Below, piece after piece: positions 7,723 to 14,282 of a DNA stretch of 36,282 nt. Numbering within the stretch: the first letter of the stretch is position 1; each line of letters begins with the position of its first letter. The notes below the pieces were generated by a model that saw only the letters and a program-made list of their open reading frames with translations, ran no database searches and was not told the DNA's origin. Where the stretch lies: assembly GCA_900316295.1 (NCBI GenBank), contig ONCJ01000027.1, positions 1-36,282 of the forward strand, read 5' to 3'. This DNA comes from an uncultured Prevotella sp. (GTDB lineage Bacteria > Bacteroidota > Bacteroidia > Bacteroidales > Bacteroidaceae). The position numbers were made by a program, and so were the translations under genes.

Positions 7723-7839
7723 GAGGAGTTAAAGGAGTTAAGGGAGTTAAAGGAGTTAAGGACAAATGTTTTACTTCTTAAATCTCTACTCCTATAGGGA
7801 ACTCCTTTAACTCCAAAGTTGAGCGAAGCGAAACTTGAA
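7702..7839. repeat. Dispersed nonamer-hairpin element, copy B (internal deletion)
   Basis: Outer palindrome CAACTTTCGCAAGTTG (7707-7722), left nonamer arm 7725-7759, core from 7760 to about 7800, then a jump directly into the end of the right arm (ACTCCTTTAACTCC to 7814) and the terminal module 7816-7839. About 45 nt of core and right arm are missing compared with copies A and D. Confidence 0.88.
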
Positions 7840-7870
7840 TAAATTGATAATTTATAGTTGAGGATTATTT

Positions 7871-8593
7871 ATGAAAGGCTACTTTTCCCTTATTCCGCGA
7901 AGACTATCTACTCCCCTCCATACATGTAGGGGTGGGGTTGTGGGTCTACTCCTTCTCCTCTTCCTCCTGGCTCTCACGGCTTGTGAGGATGAGACGTATA
8001 AAACGGGCGACGGCAGGTATTCATATCTCTGTGCCGACTTCGGCGAGGTGATGACGGGCGAGAGTATGCAGCTGTTGGGAGGCATCACCGACGAGGGCAA
8101 GAGTATGGCTTTCAGCCAGCCATATACGGCGCAATGGGCTACTACTCCCGACTCCACCTATCGTGCCCTGATATACTATTATATTTTGGACGACAATAGG
8201 ACAACGCCGTATAGCATCTCGAGAGTCCCCGTGATGAAGCCATACGAGACCCAACGTCCCGACACCCTCAGCTATGATCCTCTGGTGTTTGAGAGTACGT
8301 GGGTAAGTAAGAACGGAAAATACCTGAACCTCGGGTTCTATGTGAAGACAGGACAAGCTGATGGTATCGACGGTACTCAGCGCTTAGGCTTTGTGCAGGA
8401 GGGCGTTACTACGCAGCCTGATGGCAGCCGTATGCTCACCTTGCGAGTATACCACGACCAGATGGGTGTGCCAGAGTATTACAGCGCACACGGATTTGTC
8501 AGCGTACCATTACGCGACATCTACGTCGACCAGATAACTCTCCACATACCTACCTACGACGGCTGGGTCAGCAGGACGCTGACAATAGAATAA
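7871..8593 (+). CDS. Lipoprotein, probably NigD-like
   Basis: 240 residues with a long signal peptide (hydrophobic 23-37) and lipobox LTAC, lipidation expected at Cys38. The mature part is all beta: about 45-120 resembles an OB-like domain and 125-238 a beta-sandwich, which fits the two-domain NigD-like lipoproteins of Bacteroidales, though I judge this by overall pattern and not by a fixed motif. Function unknown. The n-region (residues about 13-22) is encoded by a short inverted repeat, CCCCT at 7913-7917 facing AGGGG at 7928-7932, so the signal peptide may have grown by insertion. It follows the acyltransferase gene after repeat copy B and faces argF'. Confidence 0.65.
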   Translation: MKGYFSLIPRRLSTPLHTCRGGVVGLLLLLFLLALTACEDETYKTGDGRYSYLCADFGEVMTGESMQLLGGITDEGKSMAFSQPYTAQWATTPDSTYRALIYYYILDDNRTTPYSISRVPVMKPYETQRPDTLSYDPLVFESTWVSKNGKYLNLGFYVKTGQADGIDGTQRLGFVQEGVTTQPDGSRMLTLRVYHDQMGVPEYYSAHGFVSVPLRDIYVDQITLHIPTYDGWVSRTLTIE

Positions 8594-8600
8594 TGTGTTT

Positions 8601-8785
8601 CAAGTTTCGCATTCGCTCAACTTTTTGGGAGTTAAAGGAGTTAAGGGAGTTAAAGGAGTTAAAGACGTTAGTCTTTTTCCTTGAATATTCCCTGTAGGAG
8701 TAGAGATTTAAGAAGTAAAACATTTGTCCTTAACTCCTTTAACTCCCTTAACTCCTTTAACTCCTCTCAACTTGCGAAAGTTGAG
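8601..8785. repeat. Dispersed nonamer-hairpin element, copy C (complete)
   Basis: The most complete copy. Terminal module 8600-8622; left arm 8628-8662 (35 nt, four GGAGTTAAR nonamers); core 8663-8729 (67 nt); right arm 8730-8764, the exact reverse complement of the left arm; outer palindrome CAACTTGCGAAAGTTG at 8768-8783. RNA from either strand could fold into a 35-bp stem. It lies between the convergent lipoprotein and argF' genes. Confidence 0.92.
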
Positions 8786-9748
8786 TTATATCGTTTCAAG
8801 CATTCGCTTGATCACTACCTCGGCAGAGATTTCACGGTTGGCAGCCTCGGGGATGACAAGCGAGTTCTTGCTCTCGATGACATCATCGGTGACGATGAGT
8901 CCACGGCGTACGGGCAGACAGTGCATGAACTTACCGTTGTTGGTCCATGACATGTGCTCCTCGTCAACGGTCCATGACATGTCCTTAGATATTATCTTGC
9001 CATAGTCCTCAGGACGAGTCACGCCTGGACAACTCCAGTTCTTGGCATAGATGAAGTCGGCACCCTCGAATGCCTTCTTCTGGTCGTACTCCACACGAGC
9101 ATTACCTACAAACTTTGGATCGAGCTCATAGCCCTCAGGCTGGGTGATGACGAAGTCCACATCGGCTGCGTTCATCCATTGGGCGAACGAGTTGGGCACA
9201 GCCTGAGGCAGGGCACGGCAGTGGGGAGCCCATGTGAGTACCACCTTCGGTCGTGCGGTAGCTTTGTGCTCCTCTATTGTTATCAGGTCGGCAAAGGCCT
9301 GCAGCGGGTGTACGGTGGCAGTCTCCATGGCGAAGACGGGCTTACCGCTATATTGTACAAACTGACCTACGATGGTCTCGGCATAGTCGAACTCACGGTC
9401 GGTGAGACCAGCAAACGAGCGTATGCCTATGAGGTCGCAGTACGAGCCCATCACTGGTATTGCCTCCAGCAGATGCTCACTCTTGTCGCCATCCATGATT
9501 ACTCCGCGCTCAGTCTCCAGTTTCCATGCTCCGGCATTCACATCAAGCACAATGACATTCATGCCCAGATTCATTGCAGCCTTCTGTGTGGAGAGGCGTG
9601 TACGCAGGGAGTTGTTGAAGAATATCATCAGCAGCGTCTTGTTCTTGCCCAGATGCTGGTATCCGTAACGGTTGGCTTTTATCTCTTGCGCCTCGGCGAG
9701 CGCCTTGCGGAGGTCACCCAGGTCTTCTACGTTGAAAAATGTTCTCAT
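8786..9748 (-). CDS. argF': N-succinylornithine carbamoyltransferase
   Basis: 320 residues, very close throughout to the Bacteroides fragilis enzyme as I remember it. The carbamoyl-phosphate motif is SLRTR (47-51) in place of STRTR of ordinary ArgF; HPLQ is at 147-150 and HCLPVRR near the end. It carbamoylates N-succinylornithine in arginine synthesis. At position 90, where the B. fragilis enzyme has Pro and N-acetylornithine enzymes have Glu, this protein has Ser (MDGDKSEHLL). Published mutants of that residue to Ser, Pro, Val or Ala in the Xanthomonas enzyme gave succinylornithine activity, so Ser should still favour the succinyl substrate. It stands alone, away from the arg cluster at 31-35 kb. 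Confidence 0.93.
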   Translation of the reverse strand: MRTFFNVEDLGDLRKALAEAQEIKANRYGYQHLGKNKTLLMIFFNNSLRTRLSTQKAAMNLGMNVIVLDVNAGAWKLETERGVIMDGDKSEHLLEAIPVMGSYCDLIGIRSFAGLTDREFDYAETIVGQFVQYSGKPVFAMETATVHPLQAFADLITIEEHKATARPKVVLTWAPHCRALPQAVPNSFAQWMNAADVDFVITQPEGYELDPKFVGNARVEYDQKKAFEGADFIYAKNWSCPGVTRPEDYGKIISKDMSWTVDEEHMSWTNNGKFMHCLPVRRGLIVTDDVIESKNSLVIPEAANREISAEVVIKRMLETI

Positions 9749-9762
9749 ATTGTATATTTATT

Positions 9763-9977
9763 TAAGTTTCGCATTCGCTCAACTTTCGGAAGCTCTGCTT
9801 CCTTAGGGGCAGGGAGACCTCCGCGAAGCGCCTGAGCACCTACGGAGCGCAAGAAGGGGCAAGGGGCAAGAGAAATGTTTTACTTCTTAAATCTCTACTC
9901 CTATAGGGAATATTCAAGGAAAAAGACTAACGTCTTTAACTCCTTTAACTCCCTTAACTCCTTTAACTCCTCTCAAC
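9763..9977. repeat. Dispersed nonamer-hairpin element, copy D (chimeric)
   Basis: Terminal module at 9763-9785, then an unrelated insert with a hairpin (GGAAGC/GCTTCC near 9788) and GGGGCAA units (about 9855-9870), then core from about 9873 to 9935 and right arm 9936-9970. The left nonamer arm has been replaced by the insert. It lies in the predicted untranslated leader of argF' mRNA. Confidence 0.85.
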
Positions 9978-9992
9978 ATATTCTTTTGTCTG

Positions 9993-10022
9993 CAAAAGTA
10001 CAATTAAGAAAGGACAATACAA
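9993..10022 (-). promoter_or_regulatory. argF' promoter
   Basis: Minus strand TTG (plus 10020-10022), 19-nt spacer, TACTTTTG (plus 9993-10000). The start of transcription would be near 9987, leaving a leader of about 240 nt that contains repeat copy D. I see no Arg-box-like palindrome here. Confidence 0.7.
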
Positions 10023-10060
10023 AATGAAAGTATGATTTTTATTCTTTAGTGTACAGAAGT

Positions 10061-10090
10061 TTGTTGTTTCGTTTTTTTTTAATATCTTTG
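10061..10090 (+). promoter_or_regulatory. ald promoter
   Basis: TTG at 10061-10063, 19-nt spacer, TATCTTTG at 10083-10090; the ATG of ald is 33 bp downstream. Confidence 0.75.
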
Positions 10091-10122
10091 CAAACAGATA
10101 ACCCCCTTAACCCCAACATACC

Positions 10123-11229
10123 ATGAAAGTAGGAATTCCAAAAGAAATCAAGAACAACGAGAACCGAGTGGGCATGACACCATCTGGTGTAGCCGAGTTA
10201 GTAAAGCACGGACACAGCGTGGTCGTACAGCATACTGCTGGAGAAGGCAGCGGCTTTTCCGATGATGAGTACAAGAGGGCTGGAGCCTCTATCCTGGCTA
10301 ACATCGAGGACGTATATGCTGAAGCCGAGATGATAGTGAAGGTTAAGGAACCCATAGAGCCTGAGTATAAACTCATACGCAAGGGACAGGTGCTCTTCAC
10401 ATACTTCCACTTCGCATGCGACCGTCCGCTGACTGATGCCATGCTGCAAAGCGGTGCCACGTGTATAGCTTATGAGACGGTGGAGAAGGATGACCGCTCA
10501 CTACCACTGCTTATCCCCATGAGTGAGGTGGCAGGACGCATGGCGACACAGAACGGTGCCTATTATCTGCAGAAGACCAAGGGCGGCAAAGGCAAGCTTA
10601 TGGCAGGAGTGCCGGGAGTGAAGCCTGTGAAGGTTCTGGTACTGGGCGGTGGCACCGTGGGCGAGGCAGCCGCGCGCATCGCTGCCGGCATGGGTGCTGA
10701 TGTCACCATCTCCGATGTGAGCCTGCCACGCCTAAAGCAACTTGCTGCCGAACTACCTGCCAACGTTCACACGTTGTATTCTTCTGAACATAACATCCGC
10801 AAGGAACTGCCCGATGTGGATGTAGTCATTGGCTCTGTACTCATCCCTGGCGATGCGGCACCCAAGCTCATCACCCGTGACATGCTCAGCCTGATGGAGC
10901 CTGGCACTGTGCTCGTAGACGTTGCTATAGACCAAGGGGGATGCTTCGAGACTTCACGTCCCACAACCCATAGCGAACCAATCTATATCATTGACGGAAT
11001 CGTACACTATGCCGTAGCCAACATTCCAGGAGCCGTACCCAACACTTCTACCACAGCTCTCACCAATGCCACCCTGCGTTATGCTCTCGCCCTTGCCGAC
11101 AAAGGATGGCAGCAGGCATGCCGCGACGACAAGTCTCTGTTACGTGGTGTGAACATCGTCGGAGGCAAGTGTACCTACGAGGCAGTAGCTAAGGTTTGGG
11201 GCTTGCCATACACTCCGTTGAGTCTTTAG
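10123..11229 (+). CDS. ald: Alanine dehydrogenase
   Basis: 368 residues, normal length. Substrate residues of the family are in place: Arg15 (NRVGMTP), Lys75 (VKVKEP) and His96 (TYFHFACD); the NAD-binding loop is LGGGTVGEAAAR near residue 174. It interconverts L-alanine and pyruvate with NAD and ammonia in the cytosol, serving nitrogen assimilation or alanine breakdown. It is a single-gene unit with its own promoter, divergent from argF', and followed by a strong hairpin. Confidence 0.95.
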   Translation: MKVGIPKEIKNNENRVGMTPSGVAELVKHGHSVVVQHTAGEGSGFSDDEYKRAGASILANIEDVYAEAEMIVKVKEPIEPEYKLIRKGQVLFTYFHFACDRPLTDAMLQSGATCIAYETVEKDDRSLPLLIPMSEVAGRMATQNGAYYLQKTKGGKGKLMAGVPGVKPVKVLVLGGGTVGEAAARIAAGMGADVTISDVSLPRLKQLAAELPANVHTLYSSEHNIRKELPDVDVVIGSVLIPGDAAPKLITRDMLSLMEPGTVLVDVAIDQGGCFETSRPTTHSEPIYIIDGIVHYAVANIPGAVPNTSTTALTNATLRYALALADKGWQQACRDDKSLLRGVNIVGGKCTYEAVAKVWGLPYTPLSL

Positions 11230-11245
11230 AAGTATAAAACACAAA

Positions 11246-11270
11246 GAGGTCGTGTCAAAGACACGACCTC
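11246..11270 (+). terminator. Hairpin after ald
   Basis: Perfect 10-bp stem (GAGGTCGTGT with ACACGACCTC) and a 5-nt loop, 17 bp after the ald stop. The following T run is short (GTTTG). The rest of the gap, to 11466, holds nothing I recognise. Confidence 0.7.
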
Positions 11271-11466
11271 GTTTGCAGAGCCATTATGTTTGCTGCAGGA
11301 GCGATTCCGTGCTCACGTGCGGCAGTCAGGTTCAACTATGTCCCAAACGTTTTCCTGTCTGTTGTACAAAATGGTGGCATGGTTGTATGAAATGAATGCT
11401 ATTCAGGCTTCTTGTATTATTCGCCCTGCAAGGTGATGTTAGGTTGCAGGTGCCGTATGATTTGAA

Positions 11467-12747
11467 TCATAAGTGAGTAATTAATGTTGAGTTAATTGCC
11501 CTAATAGTTTCTTTTGGAATCTCTAATGGAATAGCATAATCTGGCCAGTGAGCAACAATTTCTATCGTCTTTTCTATTATTTCGCGTGGCGCTTTTACAT
11601 TCATTGACGATGCTACAGATAAAAGATCACTCATCGTAAAGTCCGTCCACTTATTATTGATAGACATTTGGTGCTGCGATGTCCATAGGCCTTCAGGATT
11701 ATACGACCATGATATGTCATAGGCTGGGGACAGTCTCCATTTCCCTGTTTTGTCCATCAAAAATGAAATATTTTTAGTATGGTCGTCCTGATTCCTTGCC
11801 ACCACATTGAATACCATCCTTCTGAACATCTCTTCTGCCTGAAAATAAGGCAACCTTAACTGTCGCATCACTTGGAATACCTGTTCGTACGAATAGGCCC
11901 TTAACATTTTGTAATCGTAGTGGGCTAATCCGCATAGTGTTTGCATGTGGAGTTTCTCCTTTCCTCCAATGCGATCAAAGCGCTTTGTCATGAAATGTGA
12001 CCTGCCATTCTCTGAAAGAATTTTGCAGGGCATCATGTCTATTCCCGCATCTTTTGCCATCAGGTAGTAGGCATATTCAATCAATCCGTAATAATTTGGG
12101 TCGCCCAATTCGTGATTCGTCACTCCATCCAGTTTTAACAACCAGTGTTCAAAACCCTCTGGTGCATCTATTTGTCCAGAACGAACTTCCTGTGTCTTTT
12201 CATTATAGGCAATGACGGCTTTAGCTCTCTGTCCACCAGCAGAAGTACCCACCTTGATAATGTTGATAAGAGCTTCTTTTCGGTCTTGGCTGAGATTCGT
12301 ATCAAGTTTTGATTTCTGATTCAGAGCCTCGCGTGCCACCTCCACTAGGGAGTCTATCTCTATCTTTGTGTCCTTTTCCAAAAAAGTGTCCTGTGCGGGT
12401 TCAAACTCCAATGCACCCATACTTCTTTTACCTTGATAGCACAGACGTTCAACAGGATTGGCAAAAGATCTTCCAATAGTTGCCAGCCATCTGTCAAGCA
12501 GAGCCTTACCATATGCATCAGGCAAGGCGTCGGCCAATAGTCCTGGTAATCCCATGAAAGTATCCTTTGATATGGATGTAAACTGATATGAACGATGTGG
12601 CTTTAAAGGCATCAAGATTGGTGACAAATTTAAGCCCAATCTCTCAAAAGACGGTTCATATTCAAATATGGCAGACTCGGTGTTCTCATTCCACATCACG
12701 ACTCCAGCTCTTTGCCCCCAAATATTGATATAAGCTAACGTTACCAT
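11467..12747 (-). CDS. hipA: HipA-family serine/threonine kinase toxin
   Basis: 426 residues, near full HipA length in a single chain. N-terminal beta subdomain (1-110), then the glycine-rich P-loop region GTSAGGQRAKA (167-177) with Ser169 a likely autophosphorylation site, the kinase catalytic motif NQDDHTKN (319-326, Asp321 catalytic) and PAYD (341-344) as metal-binding motif. All key residues are present, so the kinase should be active. E. coli HipA phosphorylates glutamyl-tRNA synthetase; the target here is unknown. The gene overlaps the end of hipB by 7 nt. The pair is visibly A+T-richer than neighbouring genes, which suggests transfer. Confidence 0.9.
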   Translation of the reverse strand: MVTLAYINIWGQRAGVVMWNENTESAIFEYEPSFERLGLNLSPILMPLKPHRSYQFTSISKDTFMGLPGLLADALPDAYGKALLDRWLATIGRSFANPVERLCYQGKRSMGALEFEPAQDTFLEKDTKIEIDSLVEVAREALNQKSKLDTNLSQDRKEALINIIKVGTSAGGQRAKAVIAYNEKTQEVRSGQIDAPEGFEHWLLKLDGVTNHELGDPNYYGLIEYAYYLMAKDAGIDMMPCKILSENGRSHFMTKRFDRIGGKEKLHMQTLCGLAHYDYKMLRAYSYEQVFQVMRQLRLPYFQAEEMFRRMVFNVVARNQDDHTKNISFLMDKTGKWRLSPAYDISWSYNPEGLWTSQHQMSINNKWTDFTMSDLLSVASSMNVKAPREIIEKTIEIVAHWPDYAIPLEIPKETIRAINSTLITHL

Positions 12748-13079
12748 TCTGAATCTTTGCTATTTATAATGCTTGTCGATGACTTCACTCTTTCTTTCTT
12801 TTTATTATTCTTCATCAGTTTTGCGTATGCAACAGGACTTATAGACTCTTCTTGGAAGAAGGAATCAAGATAGTCTAAATGCTCAAGGGCTCTTAACAAC
12901 TGTATGACAGTAAGCAAGGAGGTTGTCTTGCCATTTTCAATGGAACTGATAGTAAACACAGAAACTCCTGCTGCATCGGCAAGCTCCTTCTGTTTCATAT
13001 TCTTTTCAATCCTCAGTTCCTTTAATTTTGAACCAATCTGTCGCATAATTGCGGCATTTGTTTGTATATACAAGTCCAT
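12741..13079 (-). CDS. hipB: HipB-like antitoxin and repressor
   Basis: 112 residues. A helix-turn-helix of the XRE/Cro type spans about 14-70 (IGSKLKELRIEKNMKQKELA, then SVFTISSIENGK). The C-terminal 40 residues are basic and Lys/Ser-rich, a flexible tail such as antitoxins use to contact the toxin or be degraded. The first ATG at 13077-13079 is used here; Met12 (13046) is an alternative that begins right before the HTH. It precedes and overlaps hipA, the classic antitoxin-first order, and has its own promoter with short A+T palindromes, so it probably represses itself together with HipA. Confidence 0.85.
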   Translation of the reverse strand: MDLYIQTNAAIMRQIGSKLKELRIEKNMKQKELADAAGVSVFTISSIENGKTTSLLTVIQLLRALEHLDYLDSFFQEESISPVAYAKLMKNNKKKERVKSSTSIINSKDSEW

Positions 13080-13088
13080 ATAACTATA

Positions 13089-13140
13089 GATATATCATAA
13101 ATTATGGTGCAAATATATATATAACTTTTGAAATATCCAA
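13089..13140 (-). promoter_or_regulatory. hipBA promoter and likely operator region
   Basis: Minus strand TTG (plus 13138-13140), 20-nt spacer, TATATTTG (plus 13110-13117). Between it and the hipB ATG is the palindrome GATATATC (13089-13096), a possible operator half. Confidence 0.65.
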
Positions 13141-13191
13141 ATTTATTGCAATGTAATTTGAAGCTATTTGATAGTTGATGTTGTAGCTGTT

Positions 13192-13272
13192 TCACTTCCT
13201 GGAATCAAGAACCAGTCCCGCTGATTCTTGCTTTTCCCTTTCTTCAGGCGTTCTTGGTTCTGACATACTCAT
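13192..13272 (-). CDS. Possible 26-residue small protein or remnant
   Basis: An ATG at 13270-13272 opens a 26-codon frame, acidic and charged (MSMSEPRTPEEREKQESAGL then VLDSRK), stopping at 13192-13194. It begins 24 nt after a 35-bp repeat copy. The composition looks coding, but so short a frame could be chance or the remains of a longer gene. No family recognised. Confidence 0.25.
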   Translation of the reverse strand: MSMSEPRTPEEREKQESAGLVLDSRK

Positions 13273-13295
13273 AATTTATTGTGTTTTAAAGTTAT

Positions 13296-13329
13296 GCTTA
13301 TAATTCCTTATATGATAAGTGGTTAAAAC
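13296..13329. repeat. 35-bp imperfect palindrome, copy 1
   Basis: 34-nt version of a sequence found three times in direct orientation in this island (see 13436 and 13945). It starts GCTTATAATTCCTTATATGA and ends GGTTAAAAC. Confidence 0.8.
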
Positions 13330-13399
13330 AAAAAAGCCACCCGTTTGAATAATGGGGTGACTTTAGGCACAGCCATTCTACCTTTCGGGAGATATGCTG
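13328..13399 (-). ncRNA. Candidate small RNA or leader-peptide transcript
   Basis: A promoter (13405-13434) and an intrinsic terminator bracket about 70 nt on the minus strand. The terminator stem pairs 13333-13342 with 13355-13364 (10 bp with one G-U pair, 12-nt loop) and is followed by a U-rich run. Inside, an ATG at 13374-13376 after GAAAGG opens a 17-codon frame (MAVPKVTPLFKRVAFLF) that ends just beyond the terminator stem (stop 13323-13325), so ribosomes on it would disturb the hairpin. It may be a free small RNA or an attenuator-like leader; no gene follows closely before hipB 250 nt away. Confidence 0.5.
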
Positions 13400-13404
13400 C
13401 GATG

Positions 13405-13434
13405 CAAAGGTACAAACAAAATTCTAATCTCCAA
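13405..13434 (-). promoter_or_regulatory. Promoter of the candidate small RNA
   Basis: Minus strand TTG (plus 13432-13434), 19-nt spacer, TACCTTTG (plus 13405-13412), a full consensus match. The 35-bp palindrome copy 2 lies directly upstream of the -33 element. Confidence 0.75.
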
Positions 13435-13435
13435 A

Positions 13436-13470
13436 GCTTATAATCCCTTATATGATAATTAGGTTAAAAC
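13436..13470. repeat. 35-bp imperfect palindrome, copy 2
   Basis: Differs from copy 3 at only two positions and from copy 1 at a few with one indel. It sits just upstream of the small RNA promoter, where an activator or repressor would bind. Confidence 0.8.
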
Positions 13471-13495
13471 TAAACAAATTGAAAATACCCGTTTA

Positions 13496-13831
13496 TCAGA
13501 CAATCTGTGCCATCAGAATGCCAAGAAGTAGGCAAACAACAATAAATAACGCGGCTCCTCCTATAGTGTAGAGGACAGCCTGATTCTCTCTGCGTTTTCT
13601 TTTTCGGATAAATGCCAGTTTGCGCTCATCCGAAACATTAGGATTGGAAAGAAACGAGTTATACCCTTCCTGAATCTTACGTTGATGCTCAGCGTGTTTC
13701 TTTTCGCTCTCCGCAGCATCTACGACATAACGTTCAACGCTCTTAGTTGCCTTGTTAGACGCTCTGCTTATCAACATCACTATTGCGATTGCAACAACCA
13801 GTATCCATATTTCCGGAGGAAAGTAAAACAT
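13496..13831 (-). CDS. Small membrane protein with two transmembrane helices
   Basis: 111 residues with no recognised family. A hydrophobic helix at about 7-23, a charged, Lys/Arg-rich, probably coiled-coil middle (25-85, with AESEKKHAEHQRK and ERKLAFIRKRKRREN) and a second helix at about 88-108. With both ends on the same side, the basic middle would be a 60-residue cytoplasmic or periplasmic loop. It has its own promoter and a long structured leader (about 165 nt). It lies between 35-bp palindrome copies 2 and 3, next to the hipBA pair. Function unknown. Confidence 0.6.
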   Translation of the reverse strand: MFYFPPEIWILVVAIAIVMLISRASNKATKSVERYVVDAAESEKKHAEHQRKIQEGYNSFLSNPNVSDERKLAFIRKRKRRENQAVLYTIGGAALFIVVCLLLGILMAQIV

Positions 13832-13863
13832 AACCTTACCCTTTCATTTATTTTGTTAGAAAT

Positions 13864-13891
13864 GCCCCGCAGCGGGCTCACACTACGGGGC
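13864..13891 (-). promoter_or_regulatory. Leader hairpin upstream of the small membrane protein
   Basis: GCCCCGCAG (13864-13872) pairs with CTACGGGGC (13883-13891), a 9-bp stem with one wobble and a 10-nt loop, about 33 nt before the ATG in the transcribed leader. No U run follows, so it may control translation or RNA stability and not termination. Confidence 0.5.
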
Positions 13892-13944
13892 GGTGTGATT
13901 AGTAAACTTCGATGTAGCTAAGCTAAGCGAAATGAGCCTATATA

Positions 13945-13979
13945 GCTTATAATCCCTTATGTGATAATTAGCTTAAAAC
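13945..13979. repeat. 35-bp imperfect palindrome, copy 3
   Basis: Best palindrome of the three: the outer arms GCTTATAATC and GATAATTAGC pair at 8 of 10 positions. It falls inside the predicted leader of the membrane protein gene, about 25 bp downstream of its promoter. Confidence 0.8.
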
Positions 13980-14002
13980 TTGTGTCACGTTATTTACTGA
14001 TG

Positions 14003-14033
14003 CAAAGATAATTACAATCTTTTTGGAAAACAA
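14003..14033 (-). promoter_or_regulatory. Promoter of the small membrane protein gene
   Basis: Minus strand TTG (plus 14031-14033), 20-nt spacer, TATCTTTG (plus 14003-14010). Confidence 0.7.
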
Positions 14034-14085
14034 AAAAATGATGGTTTTTATTTTAGAAATGGATTTTTCTTTATTTTTTTCTTAA

Positions 14086-14262
14086 TTTCGCAGAAAAAGG
14101 GCAAAGCAAACATTAGTGATTGAATCAGCGAAAGAATTATCTCTTCGTAATGGTATGATTGTGATAACGGACAAAGAAACAGGAAACGTTCAATACGTGC
14201 CCTTTTGCCCTTCAATACGTGCCGTCTTGCCGTTCAATACGTGTGCTTTTGATGCTAAATAG
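14086..14262 (+). pseudogene. Short coding-like fragment, probable gene remnant
   Basis: A plus-strand frame, open from 14086 to TAG 14260-14262, reads AKQTLVIESAKELSLRNGMI followed by VITDKETGNVQYVPF, which looks like real protein with alternating strand and helix patterns. There is no ATG at its beginning (only GTG 14116 and ATG 14155), and its end runs through the 22-bp iterons. I take it as a decayed gene start; the family is not recognised. Confidence 0.25.
14188..14253. repeat. Three 22-bp iterons
   Basis: Three exact-period copies begin at 14188, 14210 and 14232; each carries the conserved half TTCAATACGTG followed by a less conserved CnTTTTGCC-type half. The period of 22 bp is close to two helical turns. 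Confidence 0.85.
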
Positions 14263-14282
14263 ATGACGTATTGGCGGGGTGG

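Noticed and set aside
8628-8764. Nonamer runs as a CRISPR array or coding microsatellite
   Set aside because: Four nonamers per arm with no spacers, arranged as an inverted pair around a core; frames through them are stopped at once.
11271-11466. Possible gene remnant between ald and hipA
   Set aside because: Only a 17-codon minus-strand frame (beginning MIQIIRHLQPNITLQGE) was found; too short and without supporting signals.
11467-13079. A defence island or integrative element around hipBA
   Set aside because: No integrase, relaxase or phage genes are visible; low G+C content and repeats suggest transfer but do not define an element.
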